Shown here: in pieces, positions 1 to 5,765 of the stretch
Layout: the number at the start of each line of letters is the position of its first letter
Position numbering within the stretch: position 1 is the first letter of the stretch
From: Deltaproteobacteria bacterium
GTDB lineage: Bacteria > Myxococcota_A > UBA9042 > DTJE01
Direction: 5' to 3'
DNA length: 6,257 nt
Assembly: GCA_016784945.1 (NCBI GenBank)
Contig: JADHTP010000194.1
Span: 1 to 6,257, forward strand
The notes under the pieces: generated by a model
Database searches by the model: none
What the model saw: only the letters and a program-made list of their open reading frames with translations
What the model was told of the DNA's origin: nothing
Made by a program: the position numbers and the translations under genes

Positions 1-878
1 AAGGGCAGGCCCGGGGGGCCTGACCAGGTCTGGTCGTCGAAGAAGGGGCGGGAGTCCGGCTCGGGCAGGTCCCAGGATTCGCCGGCGAAGGTCAGGGGTC
101 CATCCGACGTCCGGGCGAGACGGGCCAGGTTGGCCGCCGCGTTGGCGAGGGGATCGGCCATGAGGCGCAGGTTGCGGTCAACGGCCATGTCCGGGTCGTC
201 CGGGAACAGGACGTCCACGCCGCCCAGTGATCCCTGGACGAAAGCCGCGAAGGGGAAGTCCCGTTCGAGCCTGCGGACGACCTCCCCCGGGAAGTCCGCG
301 GACAGGACGTGATGGTCGCGTTCACCGACTATGACGGGGTGGGCCGAGTAGCTGACGATCAGGGCGTCGTCCCGCTTCCGGACCAATCGCAACACGGTGA
401 GTTCCTCGTCCAGGGGGCCGTCGGGGTCCCGTCTGTTGCCGTTCAGACCGGGCAGAAGGGACGAGCCCGCCCGTGCCTCGGCCGGTTGCAGATCCTCCAG
501 GGCGGCCCTCGCTGCCTGTTCCCCCCGGTCCACGAGGTGGCCCGGGATCCAGTCACGGAAGGTCCCCGCGAAACGGTTGACCAGGAATCCGTGCCCGAAC
601 CCGCCCAGGGACGAGTGGGTGTGGGTGGCGTGGACCATCACCCGGATCGAGGTGTCCACCAGGCGGGCCTTGATCCCCTGGTAAAGGATCTCGGGAACCA
701 TGAGCAGGTCATAGACGAGGAGGACGACCCGCATCGTGCCTTCCTCGAAGGCGAAGGCGCGGACCGACACCGGGTCCCTGACACTCGTGTGCAGCCGTTC
801 ACGCAGGTGTCCGTAGCCTGCCAGGGGGACGGGTTCTGACGGCGTGATGTCGACTCGGTTCCAGCCCGCCTTGAGCAT
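1..878 (-). CDS. Neutral/alkaline ceramidase-family hydrolase, N-terminal part (3' end outside window)
   Basis: Reading the minus strand from ATG at 878 gives 292 uninterrupted codons to the window edge; the C-terminus is missing. The family (neutral/alkaline non-lysosomal ceramidase, PF04734-type) hydrolyses the amide bond of ceramide with a zinc-dependent active site. Visible family marks: an N-terminal AGWNRVDITP segment (residues 4-13), the signature ATHTHSSLGG (84-93, canonical THTHSGPGG), NGNRRDPDGPLDEELTVLR (146-164), and SAHP with His180 as the likely second zinc histidine. The region matching the serine-nucleophile loop reads QGSLGGVDVLFPD (215-227), with Asp or another residue where the Pseudomonas enzyme has Ser. 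No signal peptide is visible, so the protein may be cytoplasmic, unlike classic secreted ceramidases. The start is well fixed: an in-frame TGA lies at 896-894 and an AAGGGG-like ribosome site precedes ATG 878. It is transcribed away from the kinase operon. The family call is firm; ceramide as substrate is not. Confidence 0.85.
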   Translation of the reverse strand, partial: MLKAGWNRVDITPSEPVPLAGYGHLRERLHTSVRDPVSVRAFAFEEGTMRVVLLVYDLLMVPEILYQGIKARLVDTSIRVMVHATHTHSSLGGFGHGFLVNRFAGTFRDWIPGHLVDRGEQAARAALEDLQPAEARAGSSLLPGLNGNRRDPDGPLDEELTVLRLVRKRDDALIVSYSAHPVIVGERDHHVLSADFPGEVVRRLERDFPFAAFVQGSLGGVDVLFPDDPDMAVDRNLRLMADPLANAAANLARLARTSDGPLTFAGESWDLPEPDSRPFFDDQTWSGPPGLP

Positions 879-905
879 GAAGGCCCCTTTCAATCAGCCT
901 GCCGT

Positions 906-911
906 ATTCTA
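906..911 (-). promoter_or_regulatory. Candidate -10 box for the ceramidase-family gene
   Basis: On the minus strand TAGAAT (911 to 906) matches TATAAT at 5 of 6 positions. It would place a transcription start about 20 nt upstream of ATG 878. No convincing -35 lies 16-18 nt upstream; a TTGACG lies too close (12-nt spacer). Weak evidence from sequence alone. Confidence 0.3.
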
Positions 912-912
912 T

Positions 913-966
913 CCCAAATCCACCGTCAAATCTGCGTCGAAGCGCGATGCAGGCGGAGGATTTGGG
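913..966. repeat. 9-bp inverted repeat with 36-bp spacer in the divergent intergenic region
   Basis: CCCAAATCC at 913-921 and GGATTTGGG at 958-966 are exact reverse complements separated by 36 bp. The left arm abuts the candidate -10 box of the leftward gene. It may be a pair of regulator half-sites or a chance match; there is no T-run to suggest a terminator. Confidence 0.35.
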
Positions 967-1024
967 TCTATCGCCCGGGGTTGTTTTTTGCACGGCATGC
1001 AGGTATGGTCCGCCGCTCGTCTTC

Positions 1025-1054
1025 TTGGTGGGGTCCTTTGAAGGACCCTATAAT
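1025..1054 (+). promoter_or_regulatory. Sigma-70-type promoter for the kinase operon
   Basis: A perfect TATAAT lies at 1049-1054, with TTGGTG at 1025-1030 as a weak -35 (3 of 6) across an 18-bp spacer. The predicted transcript would start near 1061, giving a 5' leader of about 25 nt that carries an AAGGGA ribosome site (1070-1075) ten bases before ATG 1086. The -10 is the strongest promoter element in the window. The poor -35 suggests either activator dependence or low basal strength. Confidence 0.6.
1031..1048. promoter_or_regulatory. Palindromic operator candidate inside the kinase promoter spacer
   Basis: GGGTCCTTTGAAGGACCC is a perfect inverted repeat with 8-bp arms around a 2-bp TG centre. 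It occupies the entire spacer between the TTGGTG and TATAAT elements. That is the place where a dimeric repressor would block polymerase or a MerR-like protein would bend the promoter. No regulator gene is present in the window. An RNA-hairpin role is unlikely because the repeat lies upstream of the predicted transcription start. Confidence 0.5.
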
Positions 1055-1085
1055 CCATGGCTGAGGCCGAAGGGACGTTTTTAAG

Positions 1086-2894
1086 ATGGCGACGGTAATC
1101 CAGTACTGCGGGAAGTGCAGGAGGACCTACAGTCCCGTGCACCAGTGCTGCCCCCTGGACGGGGCCCGTCTGGGCGAAATCCCGGGCCGTCTGCCGGAGG
1201 TCTCCACGGTCCTTCACGGAAGGTACCTGATCCTGGCCCCCATGGGTTCCGGTGGCATGGGTGCCATCTACCGGGCGCACGACATGAGGCGACGCCGGGA
1301 AGTGGCCCTCAAGGTCCTCAAGCCGACCCTGGCCGTGAAGGAACAGGCCGTTCGCCGTTTCTTCGTGGAAGCACGGGCCGCGCGGCGCCTGGACCATCCC
1401 AATATTATCAAGCTGTTCGATTTCGGAGTTTCCCGGGAAGGCTTCCTGTACCTGGCCATGGAACTACTGCCCGGAGTCACCCTGGCGGAACTGCTGTCGC
1501 GCCGGAGTCGATTGAACACGGGTGAGGCGCTGCTGGTGGCGCTGGGTGTCAGCGAGGCACTGATCCACGCCCACGAAAACGGGGTCGTCCACCGCGAACT
1601 GAAGCCGGAAAACATCTTCCTGGTGGCCTGGGACAAGGACGGCTATTTTGTGAAGGTGCTGGATTTCGGCGTGGCCGCCGTGGCGGATGCCAGCGTCCGG
1701 GGCAGCCTCCACCGAGGAGAGGTCCTGGGAACCCCCGCGTACATGAGTCCCGAGCAGGTCCGCGGCGACGTGGTGGACCGACGCAGTGATATCTATGCCC
1801 TGGGCGTCCTCCTGTACGAGATGCTGAGCGGGTCTCCTCCCTTCGGGGGCGACAGTGCCAGCGAGGTCATGCGGGCCCAGATCACCAACGAACCGGGGCC
1901 TCTTCCGCCCCTGGCCCTTTCGCCCACGGTACGAAACGGCGTGGACCGGCTGGTCCAGGCCATGCTGGACAAGAAACCGGTCAACCGTCCTCCGGACGGC
2001 ACCGATGTCCGGGCTCGAATCCGGGCCGTCATGGACAACCTGGCGGTGGATGACGCCGAAGCCGTGGACGCGGAACTGTTTCGGGAGGCCCTGACGCCCT
2101 TGAGGGGCATGGTGCCTTTTCACGAGCGGCAGACCATGGCCGTTGATTCGCCGGAGGCCGGGTCCGAAGCCTTCCACTTCCAGCCCACTCTGGTCCTCGA
2201 TCCCTCCAATTCCGGACCGGGCCAGGGAGCTCCGACGGTGGTTCGGGAGGGCGGTGCCTATCCCTTCGACGGAGGCGACCGCCGCGGCCTCGTGCCCTGG
2301 ACCATCGAAGGTCTCGCCGGGGCCAGGGACAGGCGACGCACGACGCCGGAAGAGGGAAACGGGAAGGGGGTGATGATCACCCTGGTCCACGTGGAACTGG
2401 ATTTTGGGCACCAGGACAATGGTCTCATGTCCACCCGCGCCATGTTCGGACCGGAAATGGAGGCATTCGAGGCCGGGACCATGGCCTTTGGCGGCAACGT
2501 CTGTTTTGATTCCGGCGATGAGGTGCGAGTGGTGTTCGGACTGTACGACCACGACGACTCACCCTGGACCGCCGCCATCCGGTCGGCCGCGGACCTGATG
2601 AGCCGGGTGGAAAGATTCCGTTCGGCCACCGGATTGCCCGTGAATGCCCGTCTGGGTGTGGCCACGGACAAGGTCCCCCACGGTGTGGTCGGCAGCGCGT
2701 CACCGGACCTGGCGCTGAGAGGATCGAGCGTGGACCTGGCGGTCCGTCTCGCCCGCATGGCCAAGTCCGGACAGGTCGTCCTCGACGACGTGACCAGGGG
2801 CAAGGTGATCCGCGACAGACCCTGCGAAGAGATAGGTCGAATCCGGGTCCGGGGACGGGATCGAGGCACAAGGGTCTTTGGACTGTTAAACTAA
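1086..2894 (+). CDS. Ser/Thr protein kinase-like protein with C-terminal degenerate class III cyclase domain
   Basis: A 602-residue protein with no visible membrane segment, so probably cytoplasmic. Order of parts: a short zinc-ribbon-like start (C8, C11, C21, C22, then CPLDG at 22-26); a Hanks-type kinase domain at about 47-316; a Gly/Pro-rich linker (about 320-427); and a class III nucleotidyl-cyclase-like domain at about 428-602. Kinase motifs: glycine loop GSGGMG (54-59), VALK with Lys76, helix-C Glu95, DFG (193-195), SPE (221-223), SDIYALG with Asp235, and Arg301. The catalytic loop reads HRELKPEN (169-176): the catalytic Asp is Glu171, while Lys173 and Asn176 remain. The cyclase part resembles the family in Gly-Asp at 477-478, Asp541, Gly546 and Arg554. 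The first metal Asp appears as Glu437, the adenine-specifying Lys as Phe474, and the usual Asn as Asp550. Family biology would predict protein phosphorylation; activity is doubtful for both domains. The gene leads the operon behind a palindrome-containing promoter, with ribosome site AAGGGA 10 nt before ATG 1086. Confidence 0.92.
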   Translation: MATVIQYCGKCRRTYSPVHQCCPLDGARLGEIPGRLPEVSTVLHGRYLILAPMGSGGMGAIYRAHDMRRRREVALKVLKPTLAVKEQAVRRFFVEARAARRLDHPNIIKLFDFGVSREGFLYLAMELLPGVTLAELLSRRSRLNTGEALLVALGVSEALIHAHENGVVHRELKPENIFLVAWDKDGYFVKVLDFGVAAVADASVRGSLHRGEVLGTPAYMSPEQVRGDVVDRRSDIYALGVLLYEMLSGSPPFGGDSASEVMRAQITNEPGPLPPLALSPTVRNGVDRLVQAMLDKKPVNRPPDGTDVRARIRAVMDNLAVDDAEAVDAELFREALTPLRGMVPFHERQTMAVDSPEAGSEAFHFQPTLVLDPSNSGPGQGAPTVVREGGAYPFDGGDRRGLVPWTIEGLAGARDRRRTTPEEGNGKGVMITLVHVELDFGHQDNGLMSTRAMFGPEMEAFEAGTMAFGGNVCFDSGDEVRVVFGLYDHDDSPWTAAIRSAADLMSRVERFRSATGLPVNARLGVATDKVPHGVVGSASPDLALRGSSVDLAVRLARMAKSGQVVLDDVTRGKVIRDRPCEEIGRIRVRGRDRGTRVFGLLN

Positions 2895-2916
2895 CCCCGA
2901 CTGTAGCTTGGTCAGA

Positions 2917-5175
2917 ATGATGCAAAGACGATGGATTGCACCGATCTTCCCGCTGTTCGTTGTCCTGGCGGCCGGTAATTGTGGCGGCCCGGGTGGCGAC
3001 GGCTCCACCGACCCGGGCACCGACCCGCCGGACATTCCCTTCATCGGCAAGGACACCAGCGTGCCCGGCAAGGACACCGCGGGGGGTAATCACCCACCTG
3101 TCCTGAAGAAGATCGGGGACCGGGTGGTGGCAGTCGGCGAAACCCTGGAGATCGAAGCGCAGGCGACCGATCCCGACGGCGATGACCTGACCTATTCGGT
3201 CTATGGCGACATTCCACCGGGCGCCAAGTTCAACAAGACGTCCCACGTGTTCACTTGGGTTCCCCTGCAGGCCGACAAGACCGTGTACCTGACCTTCGTG
3301 GTGTCCGACGACGATGCCATGGACCGAGAAACCGTGGAAATCAAGGTCGTGGCCGAGAAGATCGGCCACCCGCCCGTGTTCGACAAGGTGTCGGACCAGA
3401 AAGTCCAGGCCGGCGCTCCCTTCTCCCTTCAGTTGTCGGCCAGTGACCTCGACGGAGACACGCTGGAATTCGGCATCGCCGGGCAGAAGCCGCCCATGAG
3501 CGAGATGAACCCGGTGACCGGACTGTTCACGTGGAACCCCCCGGCGGAGTTGGATCAGACGGTGGTCGAGGTGACCTTCGTGGTGTCCGACGGCGTTTTC
3601 AAGGACGACCTGAAGGTCCGTTTCCTGGTGGGCGAGGTGGCCGGCGGCTCCCCACCCGAGTTCGTGGCCCTTGCGGACCAGTCGGCCGAGGTGGGCAAGG
3701 CCCTGTCCTTCACGGTGAATGCCAGCGACCCCGAGGGCCAGTCGGTGACCCTGAAGGTGGAATCGGGCCTGCCCGCAGGCGCCTATTTCGATTCCTCGTC
3801 CGGGGTCTTCCAATGGACGCCGGGAGCGGGCGACGCGGGTCACACGGTGGCGGTGAAGTTCTCGGCCTCCGACGGCCAGTTCACGTCCTTCCTGACGGTG
3901 CAGATCAATGTGTCCACGGGGACCCTGCCCCCGACCTGCCAGGACGACGTGTATGAGCCCAACAACCAGGCCGCCGACGCCAAGGCCCTGGGAACGGGGG
4001 CCTACGACCTGTCCATATGCGACACCCAGTTGTCGCCGGTGGACTCGGACTGGTTCCTGGTGGGGCTCAAGGCCGGGGAATCGCTGAACGTGAAGGTCAC
4101 CTTCGAACACGACCTCGGCGACATCGACGTGAGCCTGGCCCAGAGCGGCCCGGTCAACACCATCGTGGCCGCGTCCGACGGGACCTCGGACGAGGAGGAG
4201 TTCGACTATTCGCCGGGGGTCAACGGGGACTTCCTGTTGGTGATATTCGGCGTGGCCAACATCCAGTATTCCAACGCCTACCACCTGGAATTGACGGTGA
4301 CCAGTGCGCCGCCCACCTGCCAGGAGGACTTCCTGGAACCCGACGATTCCGCCCAGAGCGGCACCAAGGTCACGAGCCTCGAGGCCGACTACAAGTCCCT
4401 CACCCTCTGTCCCGGGGACGAAGACTGGTTCCTGGTGCCCCTGGACGCGGGCGACACTGTGCTGGCGGCTGCCACCATTTCCAAGGGCAGCCTGTCCATG
4501 GAACTTCAGGACCCGGCGGGCAAGGTGGTGGACACGGCGGGACCCACCTCGGCTCCGGCCACCGTGGGCCTGTATGGGGTGGAGGCCTCGGGCGACTACC
4601 GTGTCCGGGTGTTCGCGGCCCAGGAAGCGGCCTATTCCATGGATTTCCTGGTGGAAAAGGCCCCCGACGGCTGCACTTCCATGACCTGTCCGGTCAACAA
4701 GGTCTGCGACTGGAGCACCGGGGACTGTGTCACGGATTACTGCTTCACGGGGAACGAATGTCCGGGGGCGATGCCCTGTATCCAGACCTATTGCGTGGAG
4801 TCCTGTCAGCAGCACGAGGACTGCCGTACGGACTACCTGTGCAAAGAATTCCCCGAGGGCAATTTCTGCGGAATTTCCGGCTACGCGAAATCCGGTGCGG
4901 AGTGTATCTGGTTCAGCCAGTGCGCCGACGAGAGGGTCTGCCTGTTCGAAGACATGGGCGGCTATTGCGGTGTCTACGGTTGTGCGACTGACTGGGAATG
5001 TCCCCTGGATGCCTGGTGCGTGGAGGGCTTCTACAAGGGCCAGTTCTTCAACTACTGCGCGGCCGAATGCGAAGATGAGCCCTGCCCGGGATCTTCCAAC
5101 TTCACGTGCCAGCCGGGCATGACCATGAGTGATATTCTCCTGGACCTGTGCCTCCCGGCCTGGATCGAGGTCTAG
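2917..5175 (+). CDS. Large exported protein, probable lipoprotein, with 3 Ig-like repeats, 2 PPC-like repeats and a Cys-rich tail
   Basis: 752 residues from ATG 2917. Basic N-terminus and hydrophobic stretch (7-19) then AAGNC, giving a signal peptide with an atypical lipobox (Asn before Cys22), and a Gly/Asp/Pro-rich tether to about residue 57. Three Ig/cadherin-like repeats (putative He_PIG type) start at about 58, 151 and 245, each opening with a PP motif and carrying DPDGD, DLDGD or DPEGQ, FxW and a VSD or ASD strand. Two PPC-like beta-sandwich repeats follow (about 341-464 and 468-584), each starting CQ(D/E)D and containing DWFLV. The tail (586-745) has 24 cysteines, an even number that could form 12 disulphides. 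No catalytic motif is visible, so an adhesive, binding or structural envelope role is inferred. Start choice is uncertain: TTG 2908, ATG 2917 and ATG 2920 are all in frame, none with a clear ribosome site. The 22-nt gap from the kinase stop suggests one operon, perhaps with translational coupling. Confidence 0.85.
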   Translation: MMQRRWIAPIFPLFVVLAAGNCGGPGGDGSTDPGTDPPDIPFIGKDTSVPGKDTAGGNHPPVLKKIGDRVVAVGETLEIEAQATDPDGDDLTYSVYGDIPPGAKFNKTSHVFTWVPLQADKTVYLTFVVSDDDAMDRETVEIKVVAEKIGHPPVFDKVSDQKVQAGAPFSLQLSASDLDGDTLEFGIAGQKPPMSEMNPVTGLFTWNPPAELDQTVVEVTFVVSDGVFKDDLKVRFLVGEVAGGSPPEFVALADQSAEVGKALSFTVNASDPEGQSVTLKVESGLPAGAYFDSSSGVFQWTPGAGDAGHTVAVKFSASDGQFTSFLTVQINVSTGTLPPTCQDDVYEPNNQAADAKALGTGAYDLSICDTQLSPVDSDWFLVGLKAGESLNVKVTFEHDLGDIDVSLAQSGPVNTIVAASDGTSDEEEFDYSPGVNGDFLLVIFGVANIQYSNAYHLELTVTSAPPTCQEDFLEPDDSAQSGTKVTSLEADYKSLTLCPGDEDWFLVPLDAGDTVLAAATISKGSLSMELQDPAGKVVDTAGPTSAPATVGLYGVEASGDYRVRVFAAQEAAYSMDFLVEKAPDGCTSMTCPVNKVCDWSTGDCVTDYCFTGNECPGAMPCIQTYCVESCQQHEDCRTDYLCKEFPEGNFCGISGYAKSGAECIWFSQCADERVCLFEDMGGYCGVYGCATDWECPLDAWCVEGFYKGQFFNYCAAECEDEPCPGSSNFTCQPGMTMSDILLDLCLPAWIEV
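3088..3924 (+). repeat. Three tandem Ig-like repeats, about 93-94 codons each
   Basis: Repeat units begin near 3088, 3367 and 3649. Aligned protein positions share PP near the start, a (D/E)GD-type loop, an FTW or FQW strand and a terminal VSD/ASD strand. Units 1 and 2 share a 21-nt identical stretch (3290-3310 and 3572-3592), offset by exactly 282 nt (94 codons) and in the same frame. This fits intragenic duplication, or gene conversion between units. Confidence 0.75.
3937..4668 (+). repeat. Two tandem PPC-like (pre-peptidase C-terminal) domain repeats
   Basis: The units open with CQDD (codon at 3937) and CQED (codon at 4318), followed by an EPNN or EPDD segment and a DWFLV strand. The DWFLV codons are identical over 15 nt (4048-4062 and 4423-4437). 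Domains of this type occur in secreted bacterial proteins as accessory beta-sandwiches, often beside peptidase domains. No peptidase domain is present here, so these are stand-alone modules. Confidence 0.65.
5167..5171 (+). promoter_or_regulatory. Ribosome-binding site that fixes the DUF2141 start
   Basis: GAGGT lies 9 nt before ATG 5181 and sits inside the last codons of the upstream gene. It supports ATG 5181 over the in-frame GTG at 5148, which would place a charged segment before the signal peptide and overlap the upstream gene by 28 nt. Confidence 0.65.
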
Positions 5176-5180
5176 CCCAT

Positions 5181-5684
5181 ATGAACCTGCCTGCCCGCCC
5201 GGTTCTGCTGGTCACTGCGCTTGTGCTCGGATGCGCCCACGGGGGCGGCAAGGGCCTCATCGAGCCCGACACCATCCAGGCGGGCCAGCCCGGCGGGACC
5301 CTGACAGTGCGGGTTTCCGGCGTGGATCCCCGGTCGGGCACCGTGCGCGTGGGGCTTTTCGACAAGGAAGACGGTTTCCCCACGGAGGAAGGGCTGCTGG
5401 TGGGTCGCCGGGTCCCGGCTTCCCAGGCCGTGGAGGACGTGGTGGAGGTGGCCTTCCCGGCGACTCCCCAGGGCCGCTACGCCCTGTCGGTCTACCTCGA
5501 CATGAACGACAACGAACAACTGGACGAGGGTTCCTTCGGCATCCCTACGGAGCCCTACGGCTTCAGCCGGGGCGCGATGGGCCACTTCGGACCGCCGGAG
5601 TTCGAAGATGCGGCTTTCAACCATGGGTTTGAGGAGCAACTGGTCCCGTTGCATCTCGGCGGCATCAGGCTGACCCCCCGCTGA
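5181..5684 (+). CDS. DUF2141 family lipoprotein
   Basis: 167 residues from ATG 5181. The N-terminus has Arg6, then a hydrophobic stretch and VLGC, giving a lipoprotein signal with lipidated Cys18. After a short Gly-rich tether, residues about 38-163 match the DUF2141 pattern: LTVRVSGV (41-48), a GTVRVGLFD strand (53-61), GRYALSVYLDMNDNEQLD (98-115), FGIPTEPYGFS (119-129) and FEDAAF (141-146). The D-x-N-x-N-x3-D spacing at 107-115 resembles a calcium-binding loop, which is inference only. The family has no established biochemical function, and its exported members appear to be small beta-rich envelope proteins. The start lies 5 nt past the stop of the Ig/PPC gene, so co-translation in the same operon is likely. 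Length is typical of the family with nothing truncated. Family call is firm; function unknown. Confidence 0.88.
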   Translation: MNLPARPVLLVTALVLGCAHGGGKGLIEPDTIQAGQPGGTLTVRVSGVDPRSGTVRVGLFDKEDGFPTEEGLLVGRRVPASQAVEDVVEVAFPATPQGRYALSVYLDMNDNEQLDEGSFGIPTEPYGFSRGAMGHFGPPEFEDAAFNHGFEEQLVPLHLGGIRLTPR

Positions 5685-5687
5685 TTT

Positions 5688-5731
5688 CCCGCCCGTACCT
5701 TTAGGCCCTGTACGACAATCGGGCCGGCGGG
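5688..5731. repeat. Nested inverted repeats between the DUF2141 gene and lemA
   Basis: CCCGCC (5688-5693) pairs with GGCGGG (5726-5731), and inside it GGCCC (5704-5708) pairs with GGGCC (5721-5725). The left side carries a 10-nt unpaired bulge. No run of T follows, so it is a poor intrinsic terminator. It may weakly attenuate read-through from the upstream operon. Confidence 0.25.
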
Positions 5732-5737
5732 TATACT
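5709..5737 (+). promoter_or_regulatory. Candidate promoter for lemA
   Basis: TATACT (5732-5737) matches 5 of 6 positions of the -10 consensus. TGTACG (5709-5714) is a weak -35 at 17-bp spacing. The transcript would begin near 5744, leaving a leader of about 22 nt with a GGAGGG ribosome site (5756-5761). This suggests lemA is not purely dependent on read-through. Confidence 0.45.
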
Positions 5738-5765
5738 GGGCTGCCAAGATACCCCGGAGGGTCAC

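Noticed and set aside
309..839. Plus-strand open frame of 176 codons opposite the ceramidase-family gene
   Set aside because: The minus strand shows THTHSS, NRRDPDGP and DITP family motifs across this same stretch, so this is a shadow frame.
981..1009. Second promoter for the kinase (TTGTTT, 17 bp, TATGGT)
   Set aside because: The match is only moderate and the consensus TATAAT downstream explains expression better; not enough support for a separate feature.
1464..2552. Minus-strand open frame of 362 codons inside the kinase gene
   Set aside because: The plus strand encodes an unmistakable kinase here; the antisense product shows no motif and no ribosome site was evident.
2425..4815. Very long minus-strand open frame (796 codons) antisense to the kinase C-terminus and the Ig/PPC gene
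   Set aside because: Its translation is rich in Gly, Arg, His and Val without recognisable domains, and it spans two genes with clear family matches on the other strand. Long antisense frames are expected in GC-rich DNA with strong third-position bias.
4017..4991. Second plus-strand frame of 324 codons inside the Ig/PPC gene
   Set aside because: It is Gly/Arg-rich low complexity, out of frame with the clear PPC and Cys-rich domains, and has no supporting start signal.
5148..5180. Upstream GTG start for the DUF2141 gene
   Set aside because: It would put eleven extra residues before the signal peptide; GAGGT at 5167-5171 fits ATG 5181.
5688..5731. Intrinsic terminator after the DUF2141 gene
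   Set aside because: The paired arms are short, separated by a bulge, and not followed by a T-run.
5172..5765. Minus-strand open frame of 197 codons opposite the DUF2141 gene
   Set aside because: The plus strand carries a lipobox and the full DUF2141 pattern; the antisense frame shows nothing recognisable.
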